A DNA stretch of 64,000 nucleotides, taken from NCBI GenBank assembly GCA_015075185.1, contig JABTUW010000004.1:806001-870000 (forward strand). Reading direction: 5' to 3'. Made by a program: the position numbers and the translations under genes. The notes under the pieces were generated by a model. It did not search any database. It saw only the letters and a list, made by a program, of their open reading frames with translations, and was not told where the DNA came from. How positions within the stretch are numbered: the first letter of the stretch is position 1; the number at the start of each line of letters is the position of its first letter. The stretch is from Anaerolineales bacterium (GTDB lineage: Bacteria; Chloroflexota; Anaerolineae; 4572-78; J111). Below are positions 51,430 to 58,526 of this stretch, piece by piece.

Positions 51430-52392
51430 ATGGCTAACAATGGAAAAGTGTACTTTGCCTCGGAAGAGAGCCTAAAGGCCCGGCTTGAGGGCGGTGAATT
51501 GGTTGAAACGCCGGACCAGATGTCGGAGGAGTACGTGCTCGGACTGAAACGTATTCTGACCGTTTCGGCGGATACGGAGCTGATGAGCGCCCCGGCTTAC
51601 TACCACGCCGCCACCAAAGCCCCGACGATCAACGCCTTTGTCTCGGCCATGGCGATTATTCAGGACGAGCTGGGCCATGCCAATATTGCCTACCGGCTGC
51701 TGGAAGATTTGGGCTTCGACAAGGAAGAGCTGTTGTACGAGCGGCAGCCCCACGAATTCAAACACCCTTACGCTTTTGACGTACCCCTGGATAGCTGGGT
51801 AGAACTGGTCTGCGCCAATGCATTGTACGACCGGGCCGGCTATGTCCTGCTGGGTGACGTGTACAAGCATACCACCTTCGCCCCCTGGAAGCGCGGCCTG
51901 GTCAAGGTAGATCGGGAAGAGAATTTCCACCTACGGCACGGTGAAACCTGGATGCGTAAAATTTGCGAGAGCGAGTCGGGGCGCGAGGAAGTGCAGCGAG
52001 CTGTGGATTGGATGTTCCCCATGGTGATGGAGTGGTTTGGTCTGCCGGATGACAAGAAGAAGCATACCGAACAGCTTTCCTATGGCCTTAAGGGCAGTTC
52101 CAACGACACTCTGCGCCAGATCTGGCTGAGTACCGGCGTGCCGTTCTGTGAAGAGATCGGCTTAAAGCTGCCGGCCCATTGGGACGAAGCCGCCCAAAAG
52201 TATGAATTAGATTACCCCTTCCCCTGCCAGTTCGATGCGCAGGAGAAGCGCTGGCTGATGGCGGAAGGTGAAATCGGCTGGGACCAGGTATTGAAACGCT
52301 GGAAAGTACGCGGCCCCAAAAACGAGGAGTTTGTCGAGCGGATTCAGCGCGGGCATAAAGAGTTGCAAAAGATGATGAATGTTGTCCAGTAG
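51430..52392 (+). CDS. paaA: Phenylacetyl-CoA epoxidase catalytic subunit PaaA-like
   Basis: A 320-residue ferritin-like diiron oxygenase subunit. Iron-ligand motifs IIQDELGHANIAYRLLED and VDREENFHLRHGETWM are in place. PaaA epoxidises the aromatic ring of the CoA thioester with O2. ATG 51430 is preferred (G5 8 bp upstream); ATG 51415 in frame is possible. The stop codon lies inside a CAGTAGACAG word repeated at 52426. Substrate could be phenylacetyl-CoA or benzoyl-CoA. Confidence 0.87.
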   Translation: MANNGKVYFASEESLKARLEGGELVETPDQMSEEYVLGLKRILTVSADTELMSAPAYYHAATKAPTINAFVSAMAIIQDELGHANIAYRLLEDLGFDKEELLYERQPHEFKHPYAFDVPLDSWVELVCANALYDRAGYVLLGDVYKHTTFAPWKRGLVKVDREENFHLRHGETWMRKICESESGREEVQRAVDWMFPMVMEWFGLPDDKKKHTEQLSYGLKGSSNDTLRQIWLSTGVPFCEEIGLKLPAHWDEAAQKYELDYPFPCQFDAQEKRWLMAEGEIGWDQVLKRWKVRGPKNEEFVERIQRGHKELQKMMNVVQ

Positions 52393-52435
52393 ACAGTAAA
52401 CGGCCTGTGCCCGTGAGGGTATAGACAGTAGACAG
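52387..52435. repeat. CAGTAGACAG direct repeat spanning the paaA stop
   Basis: CAGTAGACAG at 52387-52396 (containing the paaA TAG) and again at 52426-52435, just before the paaD Shine-Dalgarno. Confidence 0.5.
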
Positions 52436-52443
52436 GGGAGAGA

Positions 52444-52773
52444 ATGACCGAGTCGGTTTGGCGAGAAGGGACTACTCATTTGTGGAAAGCGTTACAGGAC
52501 GTGCAAGACCCTGAGTTTCCGATGAGTATTGTGGATATGGGGCTGGTGGTTGATTTGCAAAAAGTAGGCCGCTCGGTCCAGGTTAAAATGACCTTTACGG
52601 CGATGGGCTGCCCCTGCATGGAGATGATTATGGAAGACACCTGCTCACGTCTCTTGCAAGAGCCGGATGTGGAGCAGGTAGACATCCAGGTGGTCTGGTC
52701 GCCGGTGTGGACCAAGCAGCGGATGACCGAGCAGGGGCGGGAGATCATGCAGCTTTTTGGGGTCACCGTCTAA
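52444..52773 (+). CDS. paaD: PaaD N-terminal (MIP18/DUF59) domain as a separate protein
   Basis: A 109-residue DUF59 protein: LQDVQDPEFPMSIVDMGLVVDL and TAMGCPCMEMIMED match the N-terminal two thirds of PaaD, an Fe-S maturation factor of the epoxidase complex. It stops where canonical PaaD continues into a Cys-rich zinc ribbon; that domain is encoded separately at 54906. GGGGAG precedes the ATG. Confidence 0.85.
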   Translation: MTESVWREGTTHLWKALQDVQDPEFPMSIVDMGLVVDLQKVGRSVQVKMTFTAMGCPCMEMIMEDTCSRLLQEPDVEQVDIQVVWSPVWTKQRMTEQGREIMQLFGVTV

Positions 52774-52796
52774 TCATTTGGAAGACTGGAGGGCTA

Positions 52797-52830
52797 GAAG
52801 GTTGCACTCTTTCTTAATCTTCCAACCTTC
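52797..52830. repeat. GAAGGTTG inverted repeat in paaD-paaB gap
   Basis: Perfect 8-bp arms GAAGGTTG (52797-52804) and CAACCTTC (52823-52830), with CCAACCTTCCAACCCTC words. Confidence 0.5.
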
Positions 52831-52855
52831 CAACCCTCAAACGAGGTGGGGGTTT

Positions 52856-53062
52856 ATGACCAAATTATTACCCGGCATCGAGATTTACGAAGTTTTTGCC
52901 AAGGTAAAAGCCAGGGACCCGCTGCGTCACTGCGGTAATGTGATGGCCACCGATGCCGAGGGGGCCAAAGTGTACGCCTATAAAATGTACGATGAATTTC
53001 CCTGGACGGAAATGGTCGTCATTCCCCGCCGGGAAATTATCACCGTGATCAAAACGAAATAA
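52856..53062 (+). CDS. PaaB-like small subunit, copy 1
   Basis: A 68-residue protein: IEIYEVFAKVKARDPLRHCGNVMATDAEGAKVYA resembles the PaaB core (YEVF..RK..hHVGS..A.D...A). PaaB bridges PaaA/PaaC dimers in the epoxidase. Shorter than typical PaaB (about 95 residues). ATG 52856 follows GGTGGGGG; the longer frame from 52757 is repeat DNA. A second similar gene follows. Confidence 0.6.
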   Translation: MTKLLPGIEIYEVFAKVKARDPLRHCGNVMATDAEGAKVYAYKMYDEFPWTEMVVIPRREIITVIKTK

Positions 53063-53075
53063 ATGAGTCGTAGGG

Positions 53076-53118
53076 CAAGCTGTTAGCTTGTCCAGAGGTG
53101 GAACAAGCTAACAGCTTG
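53076..53118. repeat. CAAGCTGTTAGCTTGT inverted repeat between PaaB-like genes
   Basis: Perfect 16-bp arms at 53076-53091 and 53103-53118 with an 11-nt loop; matches a common bacterial TAGGGCAAGCTGTTAGCTTG repeat. Confidence 0.65.
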
Positions 53119-53135
53119 TTCTACAGTGAGGAAGT

Positions 53136-53342
53136 ATGCCCAGAACCTACGATATTTTTGCCCGCAAAGAACACCCTGAGCCATTAATGTACATCGGCTC
53201 TGTTGAAGTCGAACAGGCCGAGCAGGTTGCTCAAGCCAGCCTGGAGCAGTTTGGCCCGGAGAGCGAGTGGCTGGAGATGATCGCCGTGCCGCGCCAGGCG
53301 GCAGTCTTAGTCTTTTCCGAGAAAGAGGGGGTGAAAGCATGA
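53136..53342 (+). CDS. paaB: PaaB-like small subunit, copy 2
   Basis: A 68-residue protein with TYDIFARKEHPEPLMYIGSVEVEQAEQVAQ and LEMIAVPR, matching the PaaB pattern of strand, His/Tyr-x-Gly-Ser, then helix. Its stop overlaps the paaC start (ATGA), so translation is coupled with paaC. Probably the structural PaaB of the complex, with copy 1 a paralogue. Confidence 0.65.
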   Translation: MPRTYDIFARKEHPEPLMYIGSVEVEQAEQVAQASLEQFGPESEWLEMIAVPRQAAVLVFSEKEGVKA

Positions 53343-54148
53343 GCGAGGCCAATCATTTTCAAATGGAAGAAATTCCGGTTAGAGCCTCTACCTCTGACCC
53401 GGCCGATTTTAGCCCCAAGACTCAGGCAGTTTTGCTCAATCTGCTGCTGCAACTGGCCGACAACAAGTATATGTTGGGCAAGCGCTATGCCGAATGGGTC
53501 AACAGCGCACCCATGCTCGAGGCCGCTGTTGCGGCGGCCGCGATGACCCAGGATGAGTTGGGCCACGCCCGCAGCCTCTACCCCCTCTTCCGCACCTTCC
53601 CCGACGCGCCGCCCGTGCTAAAAAAAGAGGAAGACCGCACCGACTTGATCAATATCACTTTCCTGGACCAATCTTTCGGCAGTTGGCTCGATTTTGTCGC
53701 CGCCAATTTTCTGTTCGACCAGGCGCTCTCGGTTGTGTTTGAAGCGGCCAGGGAGTCGGTATTTGAGCCGCTCAAGCAGCGCGCCGCCAAAATTTTGCAG
53801 GAAGAGCGCTTCCATGCCATGTACGGGGCCACCTGGGTCCGTAGCCTGGCCAAGCACGACAGCCCGGCCAGGTACCAGTTGGAGGCCACCCTGCGCCGCA
53901 TCTGGCCCGAAGTTATCTGCTGGCTGGGCCAGCCCGGCGAAAAGTACCAGCAGTACGCCCTCGACGAAGGTCTCCTGTGCGATAACGTAACCACTTTGCG
54001 CCAAAAGTTCTTGCGGCGAGTCGGGCCGGTGCTGCAAGAAGTGGGCTACACCTTGCCCTTTTCCTTTGATACTGCGACAGACCAGTGGGGCATCAAGGGT
54101 GAGCTACCCTGGGGGCGCTGGAATCCGAAGACACGGCGGTTAAATTAA
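53339..54148 (+). CDS. paaC: Phenylacetyl-CoA epoxidase structural subunit PaaC-like
   Basis: A 269-residue ferritin-like subunit: MTQDELGHARSLYPLFRTF and ILQEERFHAMYGATWVRSL keep ligand-like residues, as is usual for PaaC, which is mainly structural. ATG 53339 overlaps the upstream stop; the frame from 53267 lies inside the PaaB gene. Next gene starts directly after its stop. Confidence 0.86.
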   Translation: MSEANHFQMEEIPVRASTSDPADFSPKTQAVLLNLLLQLADNKYMLGKRYAEWVNSAPMLEAAVAAAAMTQDELGHARSLYPLFRTFPDAPPVLKKEEDRTDLINITFLDQSFGSWLDFVAANFLFDQALSVVFEAARESVFEPLKQRAAKILQEERFHAMYGATWVRSLAKHDSPARYQLEATLRRIWPEVICWLGQPGEKYQQYALDEGLLCDNVTTLRQKFLRRVGPVLQEVGYTLPFSFDTATDQWGIKGELPWGRWNPKTRRLN

Positions 54149-54919
54149 ATGCAAATTCAACTGCTGCGCCATGCGACACTGATCGTAAAGATAGCCGGGC
54201 TGACCCTGATGGTAGATCCCATGTTGAGCCAGGCCGAGGCGATGGAACCGGTCGCCAATGCTGCCGTCACCCGGCGTATTCCCATGGTCCCGCTGCCGCT
54301 TGACGACGATGCCTTGATGCGCCTCATTCACTCGGTTGACGCGGTCTTGGTGACCCACACTCATCGCGATCATTGGGATGAGCGGGCCAGGCAACTTTTG
54401 TCGCATCAGGTCAAACTCTTCTGCCAACCCGAAGATGAAACCCGTTTGCGCAGTGAAGGCTTTGAGGCTGTCACAGCGGTGGTAGAGAAAGTCATCTGGC
54501 GGGGGTTGCAGGTTAGCCGCACCGGTGGCCGTCATGGCAGCGGCGATATTGGGCAAAAGATGGGGCCCGTGTCGGGTTTTGTGCTTCAAGCTGAGGGAGA
54601 ACCGTCGCTCTATATTGCCGGCGATACGATCTGGTGTGACGAGGTGGCGGAAGCATTAAGAACCTATCAGCCCGCTGTAACAATGGTCAATACCGGGGCT
54701 GCCCAATTCAACGTGGGTGGACCGATTACGATGACGGCAGAAGATGTTGTGACGGTTTGCCGGGAATTGCCCACCACCCGCGTCATCGCCGTCCATATGG
54801 AGGCAGTCAATCACTGTCTCCTCACCCGTACCGAACTATGCCAGACGCTGGAAATAGAGGGACTCATCGCCCAAGTCATTATTCCAGCCGACGGGGAGGT
54901 AGCCTTTGAGCAGGGCTAA
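54149..54919 (+). CDS. MBL-fold metallo-hydrolase (UlaG-like)
   Basis: A 256-residue metallo-beta-lactamase fold protein. Metal motif THTHRDHWDE, then YIAGDTIW Asp and VIAVHMEAVNHC His. UlaG-type members hydrolyse lactones or esters. Located inside the paa gene set with zero gap to paaC and overlapping the zinc-ribbon gene, so a lactone or thioester hydrolase in ring-cleavage product clearance is inferred. Confidence 0.8.
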   Translation: MQIQLLRHATLIVKIAGLTLMVDPMLSQAEAMEPVANAAVTRRIPMVPLPLDDDALMRLIHSVDAVLVTHTHRDHWDERARQLLSHQVKLFCQPEDETRLRSEGFEAVTAVVEKVIWRGLQVSRTGGRHGSGDIGQKMGPVSGFVLQAEGEPSLYIAGDTIWCDEVAEALRTYQPAVTMVNTGAAQFNVGGPITMTAEDVVTVCRELPTTRVIAVHMEAVNHCLLTRTELCQTLEIEGLIAQVIIPADGEVAFEQG

Positions 54920-55121
54920 ACTCAAAGATCTAATTGAAACCAAACCGCCTGAAGTACCCGACCATCCCCCCTGCGCCTTTTGCGGCTCGGAAAAGACCGA
55001 ATTCATTGCCCTTTTCGGCCAGTTTTTATTGGTCTCGCAATATTACTGCCACAATTGTCACAGCGCGTTTGAATGGTGCAAGTGGCAGGATGAAGGAGGT
55101 AACGTGAAACGTAATGCGTGA
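54906..55121 (+). CDS. PaaD C-terminal zinc-ribbon domain as a separate protein
   Basis: A 71-residue protein with CAFCGSEKTEF ... YYCHNCHSAFEWCKW. This reproduces the C-terminal Cys-rich segment of PaaD (CPxC, then CxxC, FDYFKC). TTG 54906 overlaps the MBL stop, with GGGGAGG 6 bp upstream. The last residues (GGNVKRNA) and stop derive from a word hairpin. Would act with the DUF59 protein at 52444 in trans. Confidence 0.72.
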   Translation: MSRAKLKDLIETKPPEVPDHPPCAFCGSEKTEFIALFGQFLLVSQYYCHNCHSAFEWCKWQDEGGNVKRNA

Positions 55122-55143
55122 AAGGATTTCTTCACGCATTACG
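55110..55143. repeat. 13-bp perfect word hairpin between Shine-Dalgarno and start codon
   Basis: CGTAATGCGTGAA (55110-55122) and TTCACGCATTACG (55131-55143), loop 8. AAGGAGG at 55093-55099 precedes it and the next ATG is at 55155. Confidence 0.65.
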
Positions 55144-55154
55144 CATCACGCATC

Positions 55155-55943
55155 ATGAATTTCACCCATCTACTTTACAATCTTTCTCCCACCGGTATCG
55201 CTACGGTGACGCTTAACCGGCCTGAAGCCCACAATGCCATCAGCGCCGAGATGCGGCACGATTTTCGCGCCCTGGGTGATCTGTTGCTGACCGACACCGC
55301 GATTAAGGTTGTGATCTTCACCGGCGCAGGCGACGAGGCTTTTTCGGCGGGCGGCGATATCAGCCATTTTGAGCGAGAGTGGCTGACTCCTGATTTTCGG
55401 ACCCACGGTCATCACCTGACCGAGTTTTTCAACCTGCTGGAAATTCTGGAAAAGCCGGTCCTTGCCGCCATCAACGGCGTGGCCAGCGGGGCCGGGCTGC
55501 AACTGGCTATGGCCTGCGATTTGCGGCTGGCTTCCGGCCAGGCCCGTTTCGCCTTTCGCGAGAACTTTATCAACCTGATTCCGGGTCACGGCGGCACGGT
55601 GCGGCTGGTGCGGCTGGTTGGCCTGGCCCAGGCCAAAGAGCTGATTTTTATGGGCGATACGCTTAGCGCGGAGGAGGCTCAAAAAATTGGCCTGGTTCAC
55701 CGGGTTATGCCGCGTGAAACGCTGCTGGCGGAAGCCCAGGTGCTGGCCCAGAAATTGCTGCAACGCGCGCCGCAATCGCTGGGGTTGGTCAAGCGGCTGC
55801 TGCTCACGTCCAGCGAAACCGACCAGACCACTGCCCTGTTTTTAGAGAGCCTGGCTCAGAGCGTCCTCATCAAAACCGAGGATCATCAGGAAGGTATCCG
55901 GGCTTTTCGGGAGAAACGCAAGCCGAGGTTTACAGGAAGGTAA
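55155..55943 (+). CDS. Enoyl-CoA hydratase/isomerase family protein (second)
   Basis: A 262-residue crotonase: LNRPEAHNAISAEMRHDF, SAGGDISHF, GVASGAGLQLAMACDLRLAS and NLIPGHGGTVRL. The second catalytic Glu position reads IPGH rather than the GLxPE form seen at 50583, which suggests isomerase or another crotonase activity, such as PaaG-like 1,2-epoxy isomerisation. No Shine-Dalgarno lies within 11 bp; see hairpin entry. Confidence 0.82.
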   Translation: MNFTHLLYNLSPTGIATVTLNRPEAHNAISAEMRHDFRALGDLLLTDTAIKVVIFTGAGDEAFSAGGDISHFEREWLTPDFRTHGHHLTEFFNLLEILEKPVLAAINGVASGAGLQLAMACDLRLASGQARFAFRENFINLIPGHGGTVRLVRLVGLAQAKELIFMGDTLSAEEAQKIGLVHRVMPRETLLAEAQVLAQKLLQRAPQSLGLVKRLLLTSSETDQTTALFLESLAQSVLIKTEDHQEGIRAFREKRKPRFTGR

Positions 55944-55951
55944 GAAAGACT

Positions 55952-56419
55952 CTGATCGTTAAAGCAAACATCCAAGACCCTGGTATCGCTCGCCACCTCC
56001 ACGCCCTGCAGCTCGCCTCCTATAAGGTCGAAAGCGAGCTTATCGGCTATCCGCAACTACCACCCCTCTTGGAGACTACCGAGGATTTGCAGCAAACTGG
56101 CGAACAGTTTCTCATTTTTCAGCAAGAGGGGCAGATTTTAGGTGCAGTCGCTTACGTTCATACAAACGACACCCTGGAAATTTGCCGCCTGATTGTCAGC
56201 CCTGGCCATTTTCGGCAAGGTATCGCCGGCAGGCTGCTGGAAGCAGTGGAAGACGTTGAACCGGGAATCAAACATCTGCTTGTTTCAACGGCAGAAAAGA
56301 ACTTCCCGGCCATCAGCCTGTATCAGAAACACGGCTACTCTATCACTCAGCAGATAGTTTTACCCGATGGACTGATGCTGGTCCAACTCCATAAACAAGT
56401 CAGGTTAGAGCAACAATGA
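55952..56419 (+). CDS. GNAT family N-acetyltransferase, probable non-AUG start
   Basis: The frame reads LIVKANIQDPGIARHLHALQ then ELIGYPQLPPL, a normal GNAT N-terminus, but there is no ATG, GTG or TTG before it; the first usable codon is CTG 55952. ATG 56069 would drop about 39 conserved residues. The acetyl-CoA loop FRQGIAGRLLEAV is intact. Length from CTG is 155 residues. Acetylates an unknown amine. Confidence 0.6.
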   Translation: MIVKANIQDPGIARHLHALQLASYKVESELIGYPQLPPLLETTEDLQQTGEQFLIFQQEGQILGAVAYVHTNDTLEICRLIVSPGHFRQGIAGRLLEAVEDVEPGIKHLLVSTAEKNFPAISLYQKHGYSITQQIVLPDGLMLVQLHKQVRLEQQ

Positions 56420-56934
56420 TTATCGAATACAACGGTAAACGTCCTCAAATTGCGGAAGATACCTTCATCGCCCCGACTGCGGTCATCGCCGGGGATGTCA
56501 TTATCAAATCCGGGGCAAATATCTGGTTTGGCGCGGTCCTGCGCGGCGACGAGAACCAAATTATCATCGGCGAGCGGAGCAGCATTCAGGATAATGTAGT
56601 CATCCATGTCAGCGTGGAGAACCCGGCGATTGTCGGGCCGGATGTGACTATCGGCCATGCGGTGGTGCTGGAAGCGTGCCGGATCGAGGCCGGGGCTTTG
56701 GTCGGAATGAATGCGACTGTGCTGGACGGTGCGGTGGTCGGCGAGCGGGCGCTCATCGCCGCCGGGAGTGTGGTCCGCGAGAATCAAGTCATTCCGGCGA
56801 ATACCCTGGCCGCCGGTGTGCCCGCTCAAATCAAAGGCCCTATGTCCGAGGCGGCGCGGGAACACGTGGCAACGGCCACTGAGGTGTATCAGGAGTTGGC
56901 GAAGAATTACCGAAAAGCATTGGTTGAAACGTGA
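56416..56934 (+). CDS. Gamma-carbonic-anhydrase-like hexapeptide protein (PaaY-like)
   Basis: A 172-residue left-handed beta-helix protein with hexapeptide repeats (AVIAGDVIIKSGANIWFGAVLRGD). Two metal-site His are present (VIHV and TIGHAV) but the third, normally in LHGC, is replaced by Glu in LEAC. PaaY proteins in phenylacetate clusters are related thioesterases, and context favours that over CO2 hydration. ATGA overlap with the GNAT gene. Confidence 0.75.
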   Translation: MIIEYNGKRPQIAEDTFIAPTAVIAGDVIIKSGANIWFGAVLRGDENQIIIGERSSIQDNVVIHVSVENPAIVGPDVTIGHAVVLEACRIEAGALVGMNATVLDGAVVGERALIAAGSVVRENQVIPANTLAAGVPAQIKGPMSEAAREHVATATEVYQELAKNYRKALVET

Positions 56935-56963
56935 TGATCTTTAGAGTAACTCCTTACGTTTCA
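56925..56963. repeat. TGAAACGT word inverted repeat overlapping a stop codon
   Basis: Arms TGAAACGT (56925-56932) and ACGTTTCA (56956-56963); the TGA stop of the PaaY-like gene lies in the left word. Confidence 0.5.
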
Positions 56964-57005
56964 CGCTTCACACTCTTCAGCGATTATTTATAAGGAACTG
57001 GAACG

Positions 57006-58442
57006 ATGGCTACTCACTTTATTAATGGTGAATATGTCCAATCTACGGGCAGCACCATTCGCGAAGTTGTCAACCCAGCTACCGGCGAAGTGGTTGACAC
57101 GACCCCGCGCGGGACGGTGGAAGATGTAAATGCGGCGGTCCAGGCGGCAGTAGATGCCTTTCCGGGTTGGTGGGACACCTCGGCCGCCAAGCGAGGGGCA
57201 ATCTTGTATAGGGCAGTCGAGGCCATCCGGGCTAATGTGGCGGAACTGGCTCACCTGCTGACCTGTGAGCAGGGCAAGCCCTTAGCCGAGAGCCAGATGG
57301 AAATCCACCGCTTTGCTCACACCATTGAGCATTACGCCGGGTTGGCTAAAAATTTGCGCGGCGGCTACGTCCCTAACCTGGACGAAAGGGCCCACGGCCT
57401 GATCCTGAAGCGGCCTTACGGCGTCTGCGCGGCCATTGTGCCCTGGAATTTTCCGGTCTCACTCATGGGCAACAAAGTCGGCCCGGCGCTGGTGGCAGGC
57501 AATACCATGGTGGTTAAACCGGCGGAGACAACGCCCTTGACCGACCTGCGGGTGATCGAATTAATGAGCCGGGCCGGCCTGCCGGCCGGAGTCCTGAATT
57601 GCGTCACCGGCCAGGGCAGCGTGGTGGGCCAGGCATTGATTGAGCATCCCCAGGTGGCCAAAATCGGCTTCACCGGCTCTACTGAAGTGGGGCGGCAGGT
57701 GATGGCCAGCGCAGCCAAAACCATCAAGCGCGTCACCCTGGAGTTGGGTGGCTCCGATCCGCTGATTGTCTGTGATGATGCCGATATTGACCAGGCGGTC
57801 AGCGCGGCCTCGGTCGGGCGCTTTTTCAACTGCGGTCAGGCCTGCCTGGCCATCAAACGAATTTTTGTCTTTGAGGCCGTGGCCGACGAATTTACCGCTA
57901 AACTGGTAGCCAAAGTTAAAAAATTGTCGGTCGGGCCGGGTCTGGAGGCCGGGTCGCGCCTGGGGCCGCTGCACACGCCCGGCCAGCGGGCTGAAATCGA
58001 GGCCCAGGTGCAGGACGCGGTTGAGCGAGGGGCGAAGGTCCTCGCCGGAGGGCGGCGGCCTGAGGGGATCCAATACGAACAGGGCAACTTCTACCTGCCA
58101 ACCGTATTGGCTGATGTTGCTCCTGACTCGCGGGTCATGACCGAAGAAGTGTTTGGCCCGGCGGTCCCGATTGTGCCGGTCAAAGATTTGGACGAAGCGA
58201 TTACCCGGGCCAATAGCTCCATCTTTGGCCTGGGGTCATCCGTCTGGACGCGAGATCTGAACAAGGCGACTCGCGCCGCCGAGCGCCTGGAGGCCGGCTA
58301 CACCTGGATCAACAGTGTGGCCAAAATCTATGATGAGCTTCCCTTTGGCGGCTTCAAGCAGAGCGGGGTTGGGCAGGAGCACGGCAGCGAGGCAATTGAC
58401 CATTATATGGCCACCAAAGCAGTGGTGATTAAAACGGAGTGA
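57006..58442 (+). CDS. Aldehyde dehydrogenase family protein (second)
   Basis: A 478-residue NAD(P)-dependent ALDH, close paralogue of the 48990 product. Glu in LELGGSDPL, nucleophilic Cys in NCGQACLAIKR, VPWNFPVSLMGNKVGPALV. AAGGAA upstream. Last gene of the aromatic cluster, ended by a bidirectional terminator. Candidate for oxidation of the ring-opened semialdehyde. Confidence 0.88.
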   Translation: MATHFINGEYVQSTGSTIREVVNPATGEVVDTTPRGTVEDVNAAVQAAVDAFPGWWDTSAAKRGAILYRAVEAIRANVAELAHLLTCEQGKPLAESQMEIHRFAHTIEHYAGLAKNLRGGYVPNLDERAHGLILKRPYGVCAAIVPWNFPVSLMGNKVGPALVAGNTMVVKPAETTPLTDLRVIELMSRAGLPAGVLNCVTGQGSVVGQALIEHPQVAKIGFTGSTEVGRQVMASAAKTIKRVTLELGGSDPLIVCDDADIDQAVSAASVGRFFNCGQACLAIKRIFVFEAVADEFTAKLVAKVKKLSVGPGLEAGSRLGPLHTPGQRAEIEAQVQDAVERGAKVLAGGRRPEGIQYEQGNFYLPTVLADVAPDSRVMTEEVFGPAVPIVPVKDLDEAITRANSSIFGLGSSVWTRDLNKATRAAERLEAGYTWINSVAKIYDELPFGGFKQSGVGQEHGSEAIDHYMATKAVVIKTE

Positions 58443-58470
58443 TGAGCACCGCAACTACCGTACAAGAAAC

Positions 58471-58508
58471 AAAGCCTCGACCTGCGCAGGTCGAGGCTTT
58501 GTTGTTTT
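58471..58508. terminator. Bidirectional terminator between convergent genes
   Basis: Perfect 30-bp palindrome AAAGCCTCGACCTGC/GCAGGTCGAGGCTTT (58471-58500) with GTTGTTTT after it on the + strand and GTTTCTTG on the minus strand. Confidence 0.75.
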
Positions 58509-58526
58509 AACACAAGGCAACTTCAG

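Noticed and set aside
48990..58442. Duplicate ALDH genes as a sign of a composite transposon
   Set aside because: The two ALDHs are diverged throughout and no IS or long flanking repeats are present.
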